Assembly (NCBI GenBank): GCA_018806985.1
Contig: JADANN010000415.1
Coordinates: 664,035-728,034, forward strand
Direction of reading: 5' to 3'
Length of the DNA: 64,000 nt
Source of the DNA: Angiostrongylus vasorum
Lineage: Eukaryota > Nematoda > Chromadorea > Rhabditida > Metastrongylidae
Positions 10,681-21,189 of this stretch are shown piece by piece; the first letter of the stretch is position 1, and every line of letters starts with the position of its first letter. The translations under genes were made by a program, and so were the position numbers. Below the pieces are notes generated by a model. That model worked only from the letters and a program-made list of their open reading frames with translations, was not told where the DNA came from and did not search any database.

Positions 10681-10686
10681 AATAAA
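10681..10686 (+). terminator. Poly(A) signal AATAAA
   Basis: Canonical AATAAA about 125 bases behind the TGA of the candidate exon ending at 10556, followed by a T-rich run. Confidence 0.4.
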
Positions 10687-11400
10687 TTATTACTTTTTTA
10701 TGGGTTATTAAAGTTGCCTGGTTTTTAATAAAGATTAAACAAATATAAAGCAAATATGTACATAATTGGATTGGCGAATGGCGTAATGCAGTGGGGTGCC
10801 ATTCAGACATATAGCATTTCGGGTTCAATTCTAATCCATCATAGGTCACCGATTTCACTAATTTAGTCGACAGTTAAAGAATCGAAACGAAAATGCAAGC
10901 ATCCACATTGAAGAATCTGTTCGAATTAGGTATTTCGTATAAAGCTGTTCAATCTTTAATATGATGGGGAATCTTGATAAGATCTATGGATGTAGGAAAA
11001 TTTTTTTATACATCAATTGGATTTAAGCAAAAAACCGAGAAGGAACGTTTTCTGGAACATACTGATTCTTAAAAGTGAGAAAGAGGTGTCGAATTTTAAG
11101 AGTAAAGGATCAAAAAGCCTAGCAGCGGTTAAATTTGGCTTGGGGTTAAAGAGGGCGCAAGTTTTCGAACATTCCTAGTTAAGAAGATTTCTTCTTTCTT
11201 TCCACTAGAACGGTTTATGTTGTTTTAGTTTGCGAAAAGTATTGCAGCTATAAAACAATTATTTTTTTGTAAAACATCGTAGGAAAAAATGAACTTTAAC
11301 AATCGGTTCAAGTCGGCTTCCTTCATATGAGCCTTCAATGGCACCGTGACGAATTCCACAGTGTACCGCGGAAGGTTATTCTAAAGAACTCAGGATCTTG
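10687..11400. other. No gene or repeat recognised
   Basis: AT-rich. A 129-codon minus frame at 10469-10858 overlaps the exon above and its UTR, with no family similarity. I judge it chance. Confidence 0.35.
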
Positions 11401-11483
11401 GATACGTTCACGGCGCAGATTCACCAAACCAACCATTTTATTTTCGTCGAGAAAACGGTAAAGGTAAGGGAAAAATAAATCAG

Positions 11484-11681
11484 TTCAGAAGAACACAAAA
11501 AGAAAAAGACCAGGAAGGCAAAAGAGGCCGTGAAGCAAGGGAGTGCAAGCAAGTGTAGGCGCATAAGGAGGAGCAGGAACAGCAGCAAAAACACGAAACA
11601 GGGAACAAGCAAGAGCAAGAGTAGAAGCCGCAGCAGAAGCGAAATTAAAAGCAGAAGCAGAAGCAGGAATAGGAGAGGGAG
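11484..11681 (+). CDS. Candidate exon encoding an RS-rich segment
   Basis: One frame is open for 66 codons through purine-rich DNA. It starts with Lys-rich residues (SEEHKKKKTRKAKEAVK) and ends in Arg-Ser repeats (SKSKSRSRSRSE then IKSRSRSRNRRG), stopping at an AG/GTGAGC donor at 11682. RS repeats are typical of SR-type splicing proteins. The acceptor (AAATAAATCAG) lacks a pyrimidine tract. The alternative is low-complexity AGA/AGC DNA that only looks like an RS domain; the overlapping minus frame at 11421-11618 (Leu/Phe-rich) is its shadow. Confidence 0.3.
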
Positions 11682-11841
11682 GTGAGCAAAAAGAAATCCT
11701 AGAAACCCGCTAATACTTCAGTAAGTCACAAAGTTAGTAGGCAAGCCTACCTGTCTCAGAGAAGGGCCCGCCGAAACTGGGTTCTGTCACTGATTCTTCA
11801 AAGTGAACATAGAACCGTCACAATGAGAAGGAATAAAAGCA

Positions 11842-12115
11842 CAAAGCTCTCGGTGTTGATCAATCCCTGAGGGATGCGCCATGCATTCGACTTCATCAAT
11901 CAGCGTTTCGAGGTGATTGAATGCAAATTTGGCCTTTACAATGACCCGCGGTGGCCTACCGATGTATCGAGCCAGTGCTGCTATCCTCCCAGACAAGTCT
12001 CGTGCCCATTTCCGAGCCCGGATGGATGGAAGGTTCAGTGGGCCAGGTGCGCGGGGACCGATCCCATATGTGTGTTGCAGGGGCGCCTCCGACCACTGCG
12101 CCACACGCGCCGTCA
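11842..12115 (-). repeat. S1 SINE, nearly full length
   Basis: Complete S1 on the minus strand from the tail (CTCTCGGTGTTGATCAATCCC) to the head (GTGTGGCGCAGTGGTCGGAGG). It also explains the overlapping frames at 11787-12426. Confidence 0.85.
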
Positions 12116-12649
12116 GCGTACGAAACAAAATTCTTATCCTGATAACTAAACCTTGTGGTTAGCTTGTGACAGTGTAATTTTTCACCCAATTTCACCAAAA
12201 TAAACAATTTCTGCAGCACTTTACGGTGTGCCATTTTGAACATGGTTAGTAAAACGTATGTTTTAGTTTTTTGAATGCTGATAGCGCAGTAACAGATGCC
12301 AGTTAGTGGTGCCCGTGCCACAGTTTGAAAGTGCTCCAGGATACTTTTGAAAATTCCTCTACAACTCCTCAATAAGAGAACGAAAGATTTTTCACACCAA
12401 CAAAGCAGTGCACAAGAAACTAGCAATCAAACACGTGATCCATATTGCTGGTCTGCCTCCAATGAGATGAGTTCTCAGAGCCGGTGGGAGAGCCAAGAGA
12501 ATTCACGGATTGCTGGGACCTTCAAAGTCCAATGGTTCTTTAAAAGAAATTCAGCTTCGTGTGGATACACGACCGTTGTTTACTTCCGACGGTCAGGTGC
12601 CCATTCCTGCGAAAAGGTCACGTTATAGAGCGGTCGGTCATTTCTCATT
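12116..12649. other. No gene recognised; may include RTE 5' end
   Basis: Open frames at 12347-12628 and 12510-12875 have no recognisable motif. Part may be 5' untranslated DNA of the RTE element that follows. Confidence 0.3.
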
Positions 12650-13059
12650 CCTAACTTCGTCGCTAATTTCGGTTTTAACAACAGCACCAAATCAACTAAT
12701 AGGGAGAACGAGCGACGGATTCGCTGCCGAAAAGATTCTTCTCACGAATCCAGATCGTGGTGAAGGCCTGGAAACGCCCATACAAGATCAAATTAGGACT
12801 CCAGAGAGGATCAAATTACTCAAACAGCAAGAGGTCAGCTCGAGTACCCCGCATAATGGGTGCTTCAATCTCTGACATCGGGAAGTGGGACGACTAGTGA
12901 AAGAGAACAACATCTCGGGCTACGCAGGGCGTCACCGGAACCGGATCTAACGAACACGAGAACGACGGCCATAGAGATTGTTTCTTACTCTGCACATATA
13001 AAACTGAAATACTCTCCACAGACACTGACCTTCATGCCCTTCTTGAAGCCACAGATCGC

Positions 13060-13640
13060 GTCAAATTCCATGTGATTGCCTTACAAGAAACAAAAAGCAG
13101 GAATATCAAAATACGCCAGCTAAACAACGGGGCTTTGTCATCCATCTCGTTAACTCGTACCTGGTCTTCTCCCTCACATGGCCGTCCTCCGTGTTCAACT
13201 GGCTCATCATAAGAAGATCACAACCATTAATTCTAACTCAACAACCAATGAAGCCAATGAAGACAAGTTAGATGAGTCTTATGGTCAGTTGGAAAAAGCA
13301 ATCCATACTGACAAGTTCTTTTTTTGCTAAATACTGCAATGTCAGAATAGGAAAGGCCAACGAGAACAAATATAGATCGGAATTTTTAGACTAGCAGAAA
13401 GAAATGAGAATGAAACTACCTAGCAATACTCTTGTTTGTAGCACTCCTCTTCCATAGGAATTCGATTTCCAGAAGAAAGAGCCTCCGCTGGACATGGAAT
13501 CTCCAAACGGCGAGATTCATGCGGAGATCGACCATGTTCTGAAAAATGGGAGATGGTGCCTACTCCTACACCGGTAGCTCCGTCATTCTGTCCTGGTTTG
13601 AATCACCGCCGTCTTCGTGCCAAGACGCCATTCATCAGTA
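13060..13640 (+). pseudogene. RTE endonuclease domain (broken)
   Basis: Endonuclease/exonuclease/phosphatase-type domain that would nick target DNA. The active-site Glu segment (LQETK) and the SPNGEIHAEIDHVL segment with the conserved Asp-His are visible in different frames, separated by frameshifts and at least one stop just after GRWCLL. Confidence 0.7.
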
Positions 13641-14195
13641 AGTTGGAAAAGATTCCCTGCCATTGTCCAACAGAGACAAAGCAAGCCGTTTGTGACGAGT
13701 ACATTCTCTACAAAACCTTTCCTCATTCAAGTGGCAGATAGGGAAGCACCCGACTGAAGGCTATGAGCTGCTTGTCGAAAAAATCGGGGAACTGAAAAGT
13801 TTATCAGAATTAACGTAATTTCCTAAAGAAAAAAGATTGGATCGCATCCTTATTATCACTAGTTTATCGAGAAGGGAAACTGAAGCTTGCTCCTACTGCA
13901 TCATGTTCAACACGGCTAGTAGAAAATGCCAACTGTAGAAGAGGTTGCAGGAAAATATACATCGGCACAAGCAGAAGAATTTATTGGAAGCAGCACAAAA
14001 AAAAAGAACCACTCTAAAAAAATGTCGTGGGAACTTGTGCTATTATAGTATTCCGCTGTCATCCCTGATAAACGAAAGTGGGATCACCAGAACTTCCCGT
14101 AATCATTTGGAATTGATAACGGAAACGCTCTACTCCAACCTTTCCCTTTGTGCAATCTTCGTTACGGGACCCTCAAATGTAGAAAAACTATTTGG

Positions 14196-14430
14196 AATTA
14201 TCCTAATAAAGGTTTGAGTTGCGACAAAAAGCATGAAAAGAGGCACAGATCCAATGCCCGATGAGATCAGTTTTTTTAGGGCTGGAAGCCACAATTGATA
14301 TGTACTTCATCCTAATAAAGGTTTGAGTTGCGATAAAAAAGCATGAAAAGAGGCACAGATCCAGGGCCCGATGATATCGGTTTTCTTAGAGCTGAAAGCC
14401 ACAATTCATACGTACTTCTCGCAAACCATA
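14196..14430 (+). repeat. Tandem duplication inside the RTE reverse transcriptase
   Basis: A unit of about 120 bases starting ATCCTAATAAAGGTTTGAG and including AGCATGAAAAGAGGCACAG occurs twice in a row (about 14199-14309 and 14310-14425), with a few mismatches. It duplicates the start of the RT domain and must postdate insertion, since it breaks the frame. Confidence 0.8.
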
Positions 14431-15410
14431 TTACAGCCTACCTTTAAGTGGGAAAAATAACTGGCCATTGGCGGACGTCGCGCATGGTTATGTTACCGAA
14501 GAAAGGTGACCGAAAGGATATTCGTAACTACCGTTCGATGTGCTTGTTCAGTGTACTCTACAAGCTTCCCAAGAGGATTACCCTGTCCGCATACCATGGA
14601 CATTAAATGGGCGCAACCAGTTGAGCAAGCAGCATTTCGATGGACATTTTTGGTGAATGAACTACATCCAAATCGTATCACGGGTCAAAAAAATCTGTCG
14701 GCAATACTATCATCCTCTTTATCGTCCGCGAAAAAGCGTTCGACAGTGTCAAGACCAAAGGAATCCTATCAGCGTTCGTTGACCAGGGGGTGGATTCGTC
14801 CTCCATAAGAACTCTTTCTGACCGTTTTCTGCAATGCACTACGAAGGTGCATCTTTTTGCATCTTTCCAGCTCTTTCATACCATACCCATGGGAAGAGGG
14901 GTTCGATTAGGTGACACAATATCGGCAAAGATCTTTAGTGGTGCACTGCAGTAGATAATGAAGTCACTCGATTGGGATGAGAAAGAAGTATTGATGGAAA
15001 GTTCCTGTCGAAATTTCGTTTTGCTGACATCATCGTCATCATTTCAAAAAGTATCAACGACGCAGAGATGATGATTAATCAGGCCAACCAAGCGGGGAGA
15101 AGGTAGGACTACACATAAACCGAAAGAAGACCTAGTTCATAAAAAAAACCAAGGCGCGAAGGCGAAAAAATTGAACTGGATGGCTCCTTGATTGGAGAGA
15201 CCACCTCGTACGTATACATTGGGCGATCAATGAACATGAGAAACAACATGAGGGAGGAACTAGATAGAAGAAGGAGAGCAGCTTTAGCGGCATTCGGGTC
15301 TCTCAAAAAAAGCCACCGACCAACTGAAGGACCCGAAAATCCGCGCTCATCTCTTCGATTCTACGGTCCTCCCAGCACTCTGTTATGCTCCTGAGACATG
15401 GGCTTATACT
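14430..15410 (+). pseudogene. RTE reverse transcriptase domain (broken)
   Basis: The frame moves several times. Visible landmarks are MLPKKGDRKDIRNYRS, PVEQAAFRW, FVDQGVDSSSIRTL, IPMGRGVRLGDTI, FADII in place of the catalytic FADDI, and the C-terminal SYVYIGRSMNMRNNM. Loss of the second catalytic Asp alone would abolish synthesis. Confidence 0.75.
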
Positions 15411-15859
15411 TCAACCACGTCGAGAATACTGCTCACTACTGGAAGAGCGCCTGAAGATGTCTGTCTTCTGAAATATAACCGACAAGCTGAATACCTAGCC
15501 GGAATGCGAATCTCTGATCCTTGAAATCTGTCGTCTCCGTGATCTAGGAGAATATACATTGATAGCGAAACACGGATGGGTCGGTCACATAATGAAAGAA
15601 CACACGACAGATGGACGAAAAATCTGTGGGATGGTGTCGAGGAGAACGCAGGCGTCCACTAATACGTCCATCTACACGTTGGGTGGACCCGTTCGTAACT
15701 AAAGCTAATCAGCTGTACTCGCAGGTGCAGTTATTTTACGAATCACGTTAAGAAACTCGCACGCGCTACCACGCTCGAATAAAACCACCACCATGGACGA
15801 CTACTGCAAAGGGAAAGAAACAAATGGAAAATGTGCTGGAGTCCGCACAATTCCTGCAG

Positions 15860-16077
15860 ACGGACTGCCCAAGAGCCCAAGTAACAACGGTGTTTTAGTA
15901 AACTTGTTCCGTGATTTTGATAGAATTACCACTTTAATCATTGTGAACCAGAGCAATATTCGCTTTCACAGTGATTACTTTTGAACCAGCAATCTTTTTG
16001 TAAGGAGTAATTTTGTAAGAATTTTTCTTCTTCGGAATTGTTTTGTTGTCCGACTAACCACTTGACGACTGTTTCAG
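15860..16077. other. Intron-like DNA after the RTE element
   Basis: T-rich sequence ending in the acceptor GACTGTTTCAG at 16077. No other signal. Confidence 0.3.
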
Positions 16078-16278
16078 GAGGTGTGGGCGATTTGGGCTAC
16101 AAAAGATTTTCCAGCCAAAGCCAACATTTTCGACAATTATTCAAATATTTTTTACTCAGTTTACATCAACGGCATCGATCAGATCAATTACAAACTTCCG
16201 AGTCGACGATAGCTTTAGTGTTCATGTTCGCTATGATGATCATCGATTGGACAGAAAAGCAACTGCTCCAAACTTCTA
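16078..16278 (+). pseudogene. Possible Cys-loop ligand-gated channel exon with frameshift
   Basis: After a GACTGTTTCAG acceptor one frame reads EVWAIWATKDFPAK, IFDNYSNIFYSVYING and IDQINYKLPSRR to a stop at 16212. From about 16195 a second frame continues RVDDSFSVHVRYDDHRLDRK. Joined across a one-base shift, SVYINGIDQI...VDDSFSVHVRYDDHRL follows the spacing of the extracellular domain of Cys-loop ligand-gated channels: a beta strand ending I-x-x-I, then V-D, then aromatic-x-D-x-R-L, with Tyr where Trp is usual. A donor-like GTAATG follows at 16279. No other channel exons were found, so this may be a stranded exon, a pseudogene or a chance match. All three frames are fairly open here. Confidence 0.3.
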
Positions 16279-16614
16279 GTAATGCCGTTAAAGCTGACTT
16301 AGCCATTTGTACTGAAACTTTTTTGCAATTCTGCGGGGTACCTTGCCCTTCATTGTTTGTGGGTGAAAAAAAACTTTCCCTCATGCAGACATTTTTTCGT
16401 CTTTCTATAGGTTGAAAAGTTTTGGAGAGTTTCCAGTAGAGTTTTAGGCTTATCTGCAATGGCTTCTCCTTTTTAGTCACCGACGAATTACTTCATTTTC
16501 AATATTCACTAAGATTCTACAAATACCGACTAACTAGTTAAGAAAGGGAAGTAATAATGTGTACCAGACGGAAGACTTTTCAATAGAAAGTGGAGAAGAA
16601 CAATTTCATCATTA
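16279..16614. other. No gene or repeat recognised
   Basis: AT-rich. The 125-codon + frame at 16038-16415 overlaps the exon above in another frame and has no family support. Confidence 0.35.
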
Positions 16615-16770
16615 CAACTAAAACGATGCTGAGATATTTGCAAAACTCCAGACCGCAAGTGTCTGCTGTGAGGAACGAACACACTTGTCACACTTATTAC
16701 CCTTAGCAGGGGACACGTTCACAACCACACCATGCGAGTCCTTCATTTCGTCTGTCTCTCAGCTAGTTCT
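16615..16770 (-). repeat. S2 SINE copy
   Basis: Minus-strand S2: tail GGAGTTTTGCAAATATCTCAGCATCG, body GCAGACACTTGCGGTCTGG, head GTGGTTGTGAACGTGTCCCC. Confidence 0.7.
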
Positions 16771-18097
16771 ATCGATCTGTGCCATTTTGTCATTATTTCT
16801 TCGAGACATTACTAAAACAACGCTTTCATCTAGTAGAAATGTTCCATCTAGAGCAACTTTATTTCGCTCTCATTTTGACACATTAGGAAGTATTTTAAAG
16901 CATTTTATTTAATCAACAAGGCAATCACACGAACTATGTCGTTATGACACTTGAAACGCAGCATGGAATACGATAGTGTTCGTGACTAAGAGGGAAAGGC
17001 GTTAGGTGTCTATTGCAATGTACAGCGATAGGTTTCCCTTACCTGAGCCAGTGAAGCTGTGGATTTAGAGATTTCGTTTCACAAGCTCCGCTTGAAGTAA
17101 AATTCTGCTTCAGATGAGCGTAAAGAGCTATCCACGATAGTTTCTTACGTAAACCTTGCAAGAATAGTATAAACGACCTCGTTAGTGAAGCTTGTTGAGC
17201 TTTTCGTATTCTTCGAGTGAGCGAATTCTATTAAGGCACTCAGTGACACTAAGCGGGATATAGATAATAAAAAATGGTAGTTTCCCGTTAAGCATCACCT
17301 TTAATTATAACCAGAAAATACTTAAATCCGATCGTTTATGAAAATCCTTCCTCCATTGCCATTGTTTCCTCAACGTTTGAAATGAGTTATTCACTATAAA
17401 ATCAAAGTCCTCCAGATTTATAACGCACAGAAATGTCCACTATTAAATAGAAGCAAAATAAATTCAGTGAGACGGAGAACCCGTTTGTATGGAAGGCGGA
17501 ACCACTTAGGAAACAAGTATGATGCAGCTGAACGAGGTTGGGTGCCGGTCTTGATGTGCCTCCAGCAACTCGGATTTCTGACGAATGCCACCGATGCACC
17601 CTCATCAGGCACTGCTTGTGTTTTATTTGAAGTTCATTGGCATACAATTGTAGATCGCGACTGAAAAAACATAGAATGAGTTTGAAACGAATGAAAAAAA
17701 CATCGGTTGTTTAAATACCACATTGTCTTATCCACTCATCGGTTTAATCGGTCGTTTTCTTTATGTTTCTGAATCTGGCAGTAGTAGTCATCATTCTTCT
17801 GCGCACTCTACTTTCATCTATAAAAATCGAAACTTTATTGGAACATTCTTAAAAAAAAGGGACTGTTTCCTTCCCTAGCAGCAGAGACCTTCAGAAATTT
17901 GCTAAATTTTTACAGCTCTCGTTAGGGCACGTGTGGTGCAGATTTATGTTGAAAAAAACAAATGCGGTTTGCAAAACCAATGAAAACGTCAAATTTACTC
18001 TTTTTCCACTTTTTTTGTCATCAAAACTTTTTCTTTCGCTTTTTCCTTTTCGAAACGATAAATCGAAATGAAGGCAATAAACGGTCAATTCTATCAG
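16771..18097. other. Intergenic or intronic DNA, one GC-richer patch
   Basis: Mostly AT-rich. The patch at 17465-17640 is GC-richer and open in several frames on both strands. A minus frame there (VAFVRNPSCWRHIKTG, LFPKWFRLPYKRVLRL) starts after a plausible CACAAGCAG acceptor but has no clear donor. It may be an exon of the minus-strand gene suggested at 19337-19468. Confidence 0.25.
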
Positions 18098-18219
18098 CCT
18101 ACATAAACGTACCGAGCTGTGCTGGTACATCTCCACCGCCGACATTCGTGCAGCACCCGTTGACGGCGTTGGATCATCAACACGACGTGAATCGAAAGCG
18201 GCTGGAAACCTGGGCGTGA
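18098..18219 (+). CDS. Candidate terminal exon, unidentified
   Basis: A CAATTCTATCAG acceptor is followed by 2 + 120 bases: YINVPSCAGTSPPPTFVQ then HPLTALDHQHDVNRKRLETW and A, then TGA. Codon third positions are rich in G and C, unlike the flanking intronic DNA, and the Pro/Ser stretch followed by a charged end looks like a real C-terminus. I do not recognise the protein, and no upstream exon is certain. Confidence 0.33.
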
Positions 18220-18765
18220 AACAATTCCGAGGCGATATTCTCGATAGTATTTGCTAATTCAATTATACTATGAAACTGATAGAGAACAACTGTTCTTAAA
18301 CCAAATAATATCAAGGAAGGTGGTTTTCAAATAAGAGTAGTTTGTGGGATTTCTATCATCCTTATGAGCTAGCCTTCTTTTTTTTCTTTTTTTCTTCCGC
18401 CTGTCCTCTTGTTATTTCCTTCTCACTATCCTCTCATTAATGTACTGGTTTCCTGTATTTCATTTCAACAGCGATCACTGTAAGAGTAAATCAGGGCAAA
18501 AATCAGTTACACAACTCTTTAAAGTGCTTTTTTCTTCAGAGTTGTCAAACAAAAAGACGAAGGTAGCATGAAAATGAAGGAATATAATCAAGAACAGCGA
18601 AAACAATCACAAACCCATGTATAGTTTTAGTCGTTTTGATTAAAAGAACATGACAACGAATGCCAATAAAAAATCGCATCCAAAACTTTCTGTACCTGAG
18701 ACAATAGAAAACTACAATTAACTTTCTAAATAGCTAAGGCTTACTGTTTTATTCTTCACAACTCC
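18220..18765. other. No gene or repeat recognised
   Basis: AT-rich DNA with T-rich runs. Confidence 0.4.
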
Positions 18766-18767
18766 TA

Positions 18768-19150
18768 GTCCTCCCAACGGTTTAACGCCTCATCGTGACT
18801 AGAAGGCGTTGCTGGGTGTCACGCTGCGATCTACATGGTGGGGATTCATCCCCAGCAGGGCCTCCCAAGCTGAGAATGAGTGCGGCGTTTCCAACAGGAA
18901 GCCCAGCCAAGAGTAAACCAATGCCAGGTTCCACCACCGTTCTGGTATCAAACTAGTCTCATAGCAAATCTCTCTAGGATCCACGAGGGAGGCGACTGGC
19001 TGTGGTCGACCTGGGGCAGACTTTGGCTAGGCTAACCTCAGGAGACCGGAGAACCACAATAGATAAAACCAACGAAATTCTGAAAAGACGTGAATTGTGC
19101 TGAGGCGAGAACAACCAGTGACGACGGGCCACCCAAGTATCTAAGTAATT
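18768..19150 (+). repeat. S4 repeat, full-length copy
   Basis: Begins CCTCCCAACGGTTTAACGCC and ends GACGGGCCACCCAAGTATC. Same plan as the copies at 28.1, 37.1, 38.0 (-), 61.5 and 63.0 kb, including the middle CTCAGGAGACCGGAGAACC. No tRNA-like head and no coding potential seen. Confidence 0.8.
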
Positions 19151-19336
19151 TAGTAAGTAACTCGTAGTCACCTACATTTTTTACGCATAATTTCGAAAAC
19201 AAGAGCTTTAATATTTCGTAAGTACTTTGTAAGCGTTGAGACATAAATTAAATATAAAATCAATGAAATAGTAATGACTCTTATGCAATCAGTTTTCCTT
19301 CTAGGTGAAATTTGAAGAGTAGCTTTCTCCACTTAC

Positions 19337-19468
19337 CAAAATTCTCGGGTCATATAGGTGATAGAGAGCATCCATAGAAAAAGAAGCGCCCAGCCGAGAT
19401 ACCGTATCTGTTCGTCGAAAGTAAGTGACGCTCGAGCACCAAGCAGATTCTCCACATACTCCATAAAT
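19337..19468 (-). CDS. Candidate exon encoding a transmembrane segment
   Basis: On the minus strand an ACTGCTGTAG acceptor precedes 1 + 129 + 2 bases encoding FMEYVENLLGARASLTF, DEQIRYLGWALLFLWML and SITYMTREF, ending in TG at a perfect GTAAGT donor. The middle has one hydrophobic segment of about 16 residues flanked by charges, as in a membrane protein. The whole exon is GC-richer than its surroundings. The family is not recognised. The continuing exons, expected below 19330 on this strand, were not resolved; an S4 repeat lies there. Confidence 0.45.
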
Positions 19469-19479
19469 CTACAGCAGTC

Positions 19480-20279
19480 ATATTCACATTAAAACCGAGC
19501 GGAGAAAAAATGTTCATATAAGACAACTATATAATAAAAAAATATGATAATGCTGATTGGAACGACAATTGAGAAATGCCCTTTGTTGCACGCAACAAAA
19601 CATAAATGGTGCCATCAAACAGCAAAAAACCAAGCATTTGGAGCTGCTCAATCGCTTAAAGATACACCACGAGTTCGGCGTTCCTTGTATCCTAGCAGTG
19701 ATTAAACGAAAGTTTGCTCTATAGAATGACTTGCGGTACCCTACCGACCACTGACTTTATTCTACTATGGCCCAAGCGGTTCTTCGTGCAAAAGTGCAAT
19801 TCGTCTATCAAATGCTCAATATGGGAGAGATATTGGGCTTGGTTAGCCCAGCACGCGGGCTGGAACCAATGACCATGTGTGTTTTTGTGGAGTTCATCTT
19901 GTTTACAAGACTACACATACTCGGTATGATAAGTTCGAAGAAGGACATTTTCATTTGATTCGTTTTCCACTTCGGTCAGATATCGTCACCGCATGGAAGT
20001 AAATGGTCATTTGCTGTCTCCAAATTTCGAAAAGTTTTCGAATTGTTCGAATCGACCATAACTACACTATTCAATTTATATATGAAACATGACTGTGGTG
20101 TTGGACACTTGCAGGGGTTAAAAAACGAAGCGAATTCAACTAGTTGTTCCCTTTGAATTTTTACAACATCAATTTTGAAACCGACCGTCATTTAATCTCG
20201 GTACTGTAATAATCAGCATGTGTTTACATTGTTACGCTTAGAAGAAGTTGAAAGAAAAAATAGTAATAATAATAAATCA
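19480..20279. other. No gene recognised
   Basis: The 63-codon + frame at 19767-19958 lies in what seems a very worn SINE; nothing else stands out. Confidence 0.3.
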
Positions 20280-20519
20280 AAAATAGCCATCTCCAATGGC
20301 TACGAAATAGTAACCCCACAAGATAAGTTTAGAAGGAGAACGACGCCCCAAAACGAAGGGGTTTGGCCGAAACAAAATCGCGCTTATCTTGCCGTTCATT
20401 AGCGATGAAATAAGTGCAGCGATAAAGTGATGCTTAAGAAGAGCAGATCTAGAGGAATCGGTAGCGACAGTTGAAACACACCGGATACTCTTCGTCGTCA
20501 GTTAGTTCGTAACCGCCTG

Positions 20520-20765
20520 TATGACCGTCCATGTGAAACACCAAATTGCGTAATCTGCCCTTACGGCAGAGACGGTGACTGCATGAGTTCACGTACGATA
20601 TACCTGACTTCTTGTAGTACTTGCGAAGACGAATATATCAGTGAAACGGGCAGACTTTTATGTAACCGCATAAAAGAACACATAGATGGCAAAAGAAAAC
20701 CAAAACAAAGCACGCCACTAGGCACGCATAGGATACAAAACAAAGCGAAGAAGATTTTGATGTAA
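20520..20765 (+). pseudogene. PLE GIY-YIG endonuclease fragment
   Basis: In Penelope-like elements the C-terminal GIY-YIG domain cuts the target DNA. Visible here are the Cys residues of the linker (CVICPYGRDGDC), the first strand with TIYL in place of GIYxI, the second with EYIS, and the catalytic Arg region GRLLCNRIKEH. It is truncated by TAA after KKILM. Confidence 0.75.
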
Positions 20766-21104
20766 AAGTCGCTATCATCGCACGGGGGAATAAAACACCA
20801 ACGCCGAAATTTCTCGAAGCTTACTGGATAAATTCTAAAAATCCGAGAACGAATGTTAGGGAAGAGTGCCCTGAGATAACGCGTGATCTATCCCGGTATG
20901 TCAGAGCTGATTTTTGATGTGGGCTGGTGCAGCAATCAACCGTATGCGACTCTAAGCGGCTGTTCCTCCTTGGTGGAAAACAGATAAAAACGGTGCGTTT
21001 TTCGAGAGGCCGGTGATCGTGTATAATTATTGTTCAGATGTTCATCTTTCTGTTTGCGTTGTTGAGGCGTTTGGCCTAGTAAATTACATATTAGTGTACC
21101 CTTC

Positions 21105-21144
21105 CAGGCTCTGAAGAAGGCGACACTGCCGAAACATCAGCTAC
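21105..21144 (+). ncRNA. Hammerhead ribozyme motif, PLE-1 (mutated stem III)
   Basis: Order of parts: CAGGCT (stem I), CTGAAGA core, GGC/GCC stem II (21119-21130), GAA then ACAT, C, then AGCT (stem I partner). The intact form has ACGT in stem III; here G is A. Cleavage would fall after the C at 21138. Confidence 0.6.
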
Positions 21145-21189
21145 TGTTGTGTTGTATGTGTTATATTTGTAAGGAATTAAAGGTGTGCT

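Larger units (their letters stand above)
12650..15850 (+). mobile_element. RTE-type non-LTR retrotransposon, decayed
   Basis: A single LINE in the + direction. The N-terminal part (about 12880-13040) has TTSEREQHLGLRRASPEPD. An AP-type endonuclease follows (13060-13640), with ALQETK in the frame of VIALQETKSRN and EIHAEIDHVLKNGRWCL near 13520. A reverse transcriptase runs from about 14200 to 15400: the PVEQAAFRW region at 14620, a GVRLGDTISAKIF motif near 14900 (family consensus GVRQGDTISPKLF), and a catalytic box reading FADII rather than FADDI near 15025. The C-terminal part has SYVYIGRSMNMRNNM and the RPSTRWVDP-type end near 15680. Many frameshifts and stops make it inactive. The 3' end lies near 15850 without a clear poly(A) tail. 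Confidence 0.85.
20280..21180 (+). mobile_element. Penelope-like element PLE-1, 3' part
   Basis: Starts in the segment ATAGCCATCTCCAATGGCTACGA, also found at 25595. The endonuclease part encodes CVICPYGRDGDCMSS, TIYLTSCSTC, DEYISETGRLLCNRIKEH and TPLGTHR (20520-20765): a Cys cluster followed by a GIY-YIG-type domain in which the YIG motif reads YIS. A stop at 20763 and later a frameshift precede the end region NPRTNVREECPEITRD. The 3' end holds a hammerhead motif (21105-21144) and TATATTTGTAAG. Confidence 0.82.

Noticed and set aside
11480..11690. CRISPR-like or microsatellite reading of the AGAAGCAG-rich tract
   Set aside because: Units are irregular and there are no spacers; it is simple purine-rich DNA or an RS-coding exon.
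17402..17664. Overlapping open frames on both strands in a GC-richer patch
   Set aside because: At least three frames are open, and no donor-acceptor pair fits well. It could be an exon of the minus-strand gene at 19.3 kb but is not called.
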